Below, piece by piece: positions 63,213 to 64,000 of a stretch of 64,000 nt of DNA. Below the pieces are notes generated by a model. The model saw only the letters and a list, made by a program, of their open reading frames with translations. It did not search any database and was not told where the DNA came from. Source of the stretch: Moheibacter lacus (GTDB taxonomy: Bacteria > Bacteroidota > Bacteroidia > Flavobacteriales > Weeksellaceae); NCBI RefSeq assembly GCF_014042165.1, contig NZ_JACDZE010000001.1, positions 1,014,595 to 1,078,594 of the forward strand. Reading direction: 5' to 3'. How positions within the stretch are numbered: position 1 is the first letter of the stretch; the number at the start of each line of letters is the position of its first letter. A program made the translations under genes and the position numbers.

Positions 63213-64000
63213 ATGGATAAATTATTATTAAGTATGGCGATAAGTGTGATGATGAGCGTTGCACTTTGGGGTCAAACGAGAATTTCAGGTGTTGTAAAAG
63301 ACGCTTCGACTGAGAAGGAAGTCTACAATCTATCGGTAATCCTAGTGGAAACCGGTGAAGAGGTGAAAACCGACAGGATCGGTTATTTCCAATTTGTGGA
63401 CGTTGAAACCGGAACGTACACAGTTCGCGTTTCTGGAGTGGGTTATTTGACTCATGAACAAGAAGTTGTGGTAAGCAATGAACCAAGAATCGATTTGGGA
63501 GAAATGAAAATCGTTTTCAATCCCAAAAATGAAGAAATTGGAATCATAACGTTAACTTCAGATGAACTTTCTGCAGACGAGTCTTCTTCTCAATCTGCTG
63601 CAGGTCTTTTACAATCCTCTCAGGATGTATTTGCCAGCACGGCTGCATTTGAATTGGGAGCTTATTGGTTCAAAGTTCGTGGCTACGACAACAAATACAA
63701 CGATGTATTTTTCAACGGAGTTCGTATGAACAAAATCAACAATGACCGTGTGAACTTCGGTGATTGGGGAGGTTTAAATGATGTGACCCGAAGACCGGCT
63801 GAACAAACTTTAGGTATCGAGCCTTCTCAATATGTTTTTGGTGATGTAGGTGGTGTAACTTATTTTGACACACGTCCTTCCATGATGAGAAAAGGAACCA
63901 GTTTGGCTTATTCGTTTACCAACCGTTCGTATAACCAACGTGTTTTGGCAACTTACAACACCGGATTGATGGACAATGGATGGGCTTTTATGGCTTCTGG
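63213..64000 (+). CDS. TonB-dependent receptor with carboxypeptidase-like domain (3' end cut by window edge)
   Basis: The frame is open from ATG 63213 to the window end (262 codons visible). Signal peptide MDKLLLSMAISVMMSVALWG, then a regulatory domain (TRISGVVKDASTEKEVYNLS, GYFQFVDVETGTYTVRVSG). The plug follows (AAGLLQSSQDVFASTAAFEL, VRGYDNKYNDVFFNGVRMNK, GGVTYFDTRPSMMRKGT) and then the first barrel strands. The missing part should be most of the barrel. Substrate unknown. Confidence 0.88.
   Translation, partial: MDKLLLSMAISVMMSVALWGQTRISGVVKDASTEKEVYNLSVILVETGEEVKTDRIGYFQFVDVETGTYTVRVSGVGYLTHEQEVVVSNEPRIDLGEMKIVFNPKNEEIGIITLTSDELSADESSSQSAAGLLQSSQDVFASTAAFELGAYWFKVRGYDNKYNDVFFNGVRMNKINNDRVNFGDWGGLNDVTRRPAEQTLGIEPSQYVFGDVGGVTYFDTRPSMMRKGTSLAYSFTNRSYNQRVLATYNTGLMDNGWAFMAS

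Overview
The window looks like a Bacteroidota chromosome from the class Flavobacteriia. It is AT-rich. Start codons lack Shine-Dalgarno sequences. Many starts follow a close match to the Bacteroidota promoter element TAnnTTTG. Three proteins end in type IX secretion (T9SS) type A sorting tails, and there is a complete SusC/SusD-type glycan locus. I cannot name the genus. I saw no prophage, integrase, transposase or CRISPR array. Most of the window is ordinary housekeeping genome with one large carbohydrate locus.

Layout. 1-4200 (minus): a cobalamin-riboswitch operon with a BtuB-like TonB receptor and two tandem BtuG-like beta-propellers; the second runs off the window edge. 4232-8825: two small membrane proteins, a T9SS M28 peptidase, trmB, tRNA-Val(TAC) followed by an odd tandem series of tRNA 3'-end copies each with its own terminator, then a divergent HxlR regulator/nitroreductase pair. 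8903-12949 (minus): a two-subunit M16 peptidase and a lipoprotein. 12998-27785: housekeeping genes: hydrolase, DUF4296/polyprenol-phosphate mannosyltransferase, DUF4271/hemD, recJ, rsmI, nadA, C1 peptidase, a fused pyrE-pyrF, ruvC, M1 peptidase, coaX, an NlpE-like lipoprotein and fbp. 27864-32399: aspartate kinase with a structured leader, overlapped by a bifunctional OlsF-like acyltransferase, then DUF2809 and a glycerophosphodiester phosphodiesterase.

32480-53083 is a maltodextrin/starch utilisation locus. The minus arm reads susC, susD, a SusE/F-like protein and a T9SS-secreted GH13 amylase. The plus arm reads lacI (TTG start), an MFS sugar transporter, beta-phosphoglucomutase, GH65 maltose phosphorylase, GH97 alpha-glucosidase, a GH13 SusA-like enzyme and a GH13 lipoprotein. 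The divergent region between lacI and susC holds a perfect LacI-type palindrome. Inferred flow: the secreted amylase cuts starch outside the cell, SusCDE binds and imports oligosaccharides, periplasmic GH97/GH13 enzymes trim them, the MFS carrier imports maltose, and GH65 plus PgmB convert maltose to glucose and glucose-6-phosphate.

53104-64000: an outer-membrane beta-barrel receptor, lpxB, a T9SS sortilin-like propeller protein, a membrane-anchored TPR/LuxR regulator, DUF2480, a secreted endonuclease/phosphatase-family protein and the 5' part of another TonB-dependent receptor cut by the window end.

The most unusual items are the roughly 172-bp tandem tRNA-tail units, the possible pseudoknot leader with mini-ORFs before aspartate kinase, the UMP-synthase-like PyrE-PyrF fusion, and the tandem BtuG-like proteins of which only one carries a lipobox.
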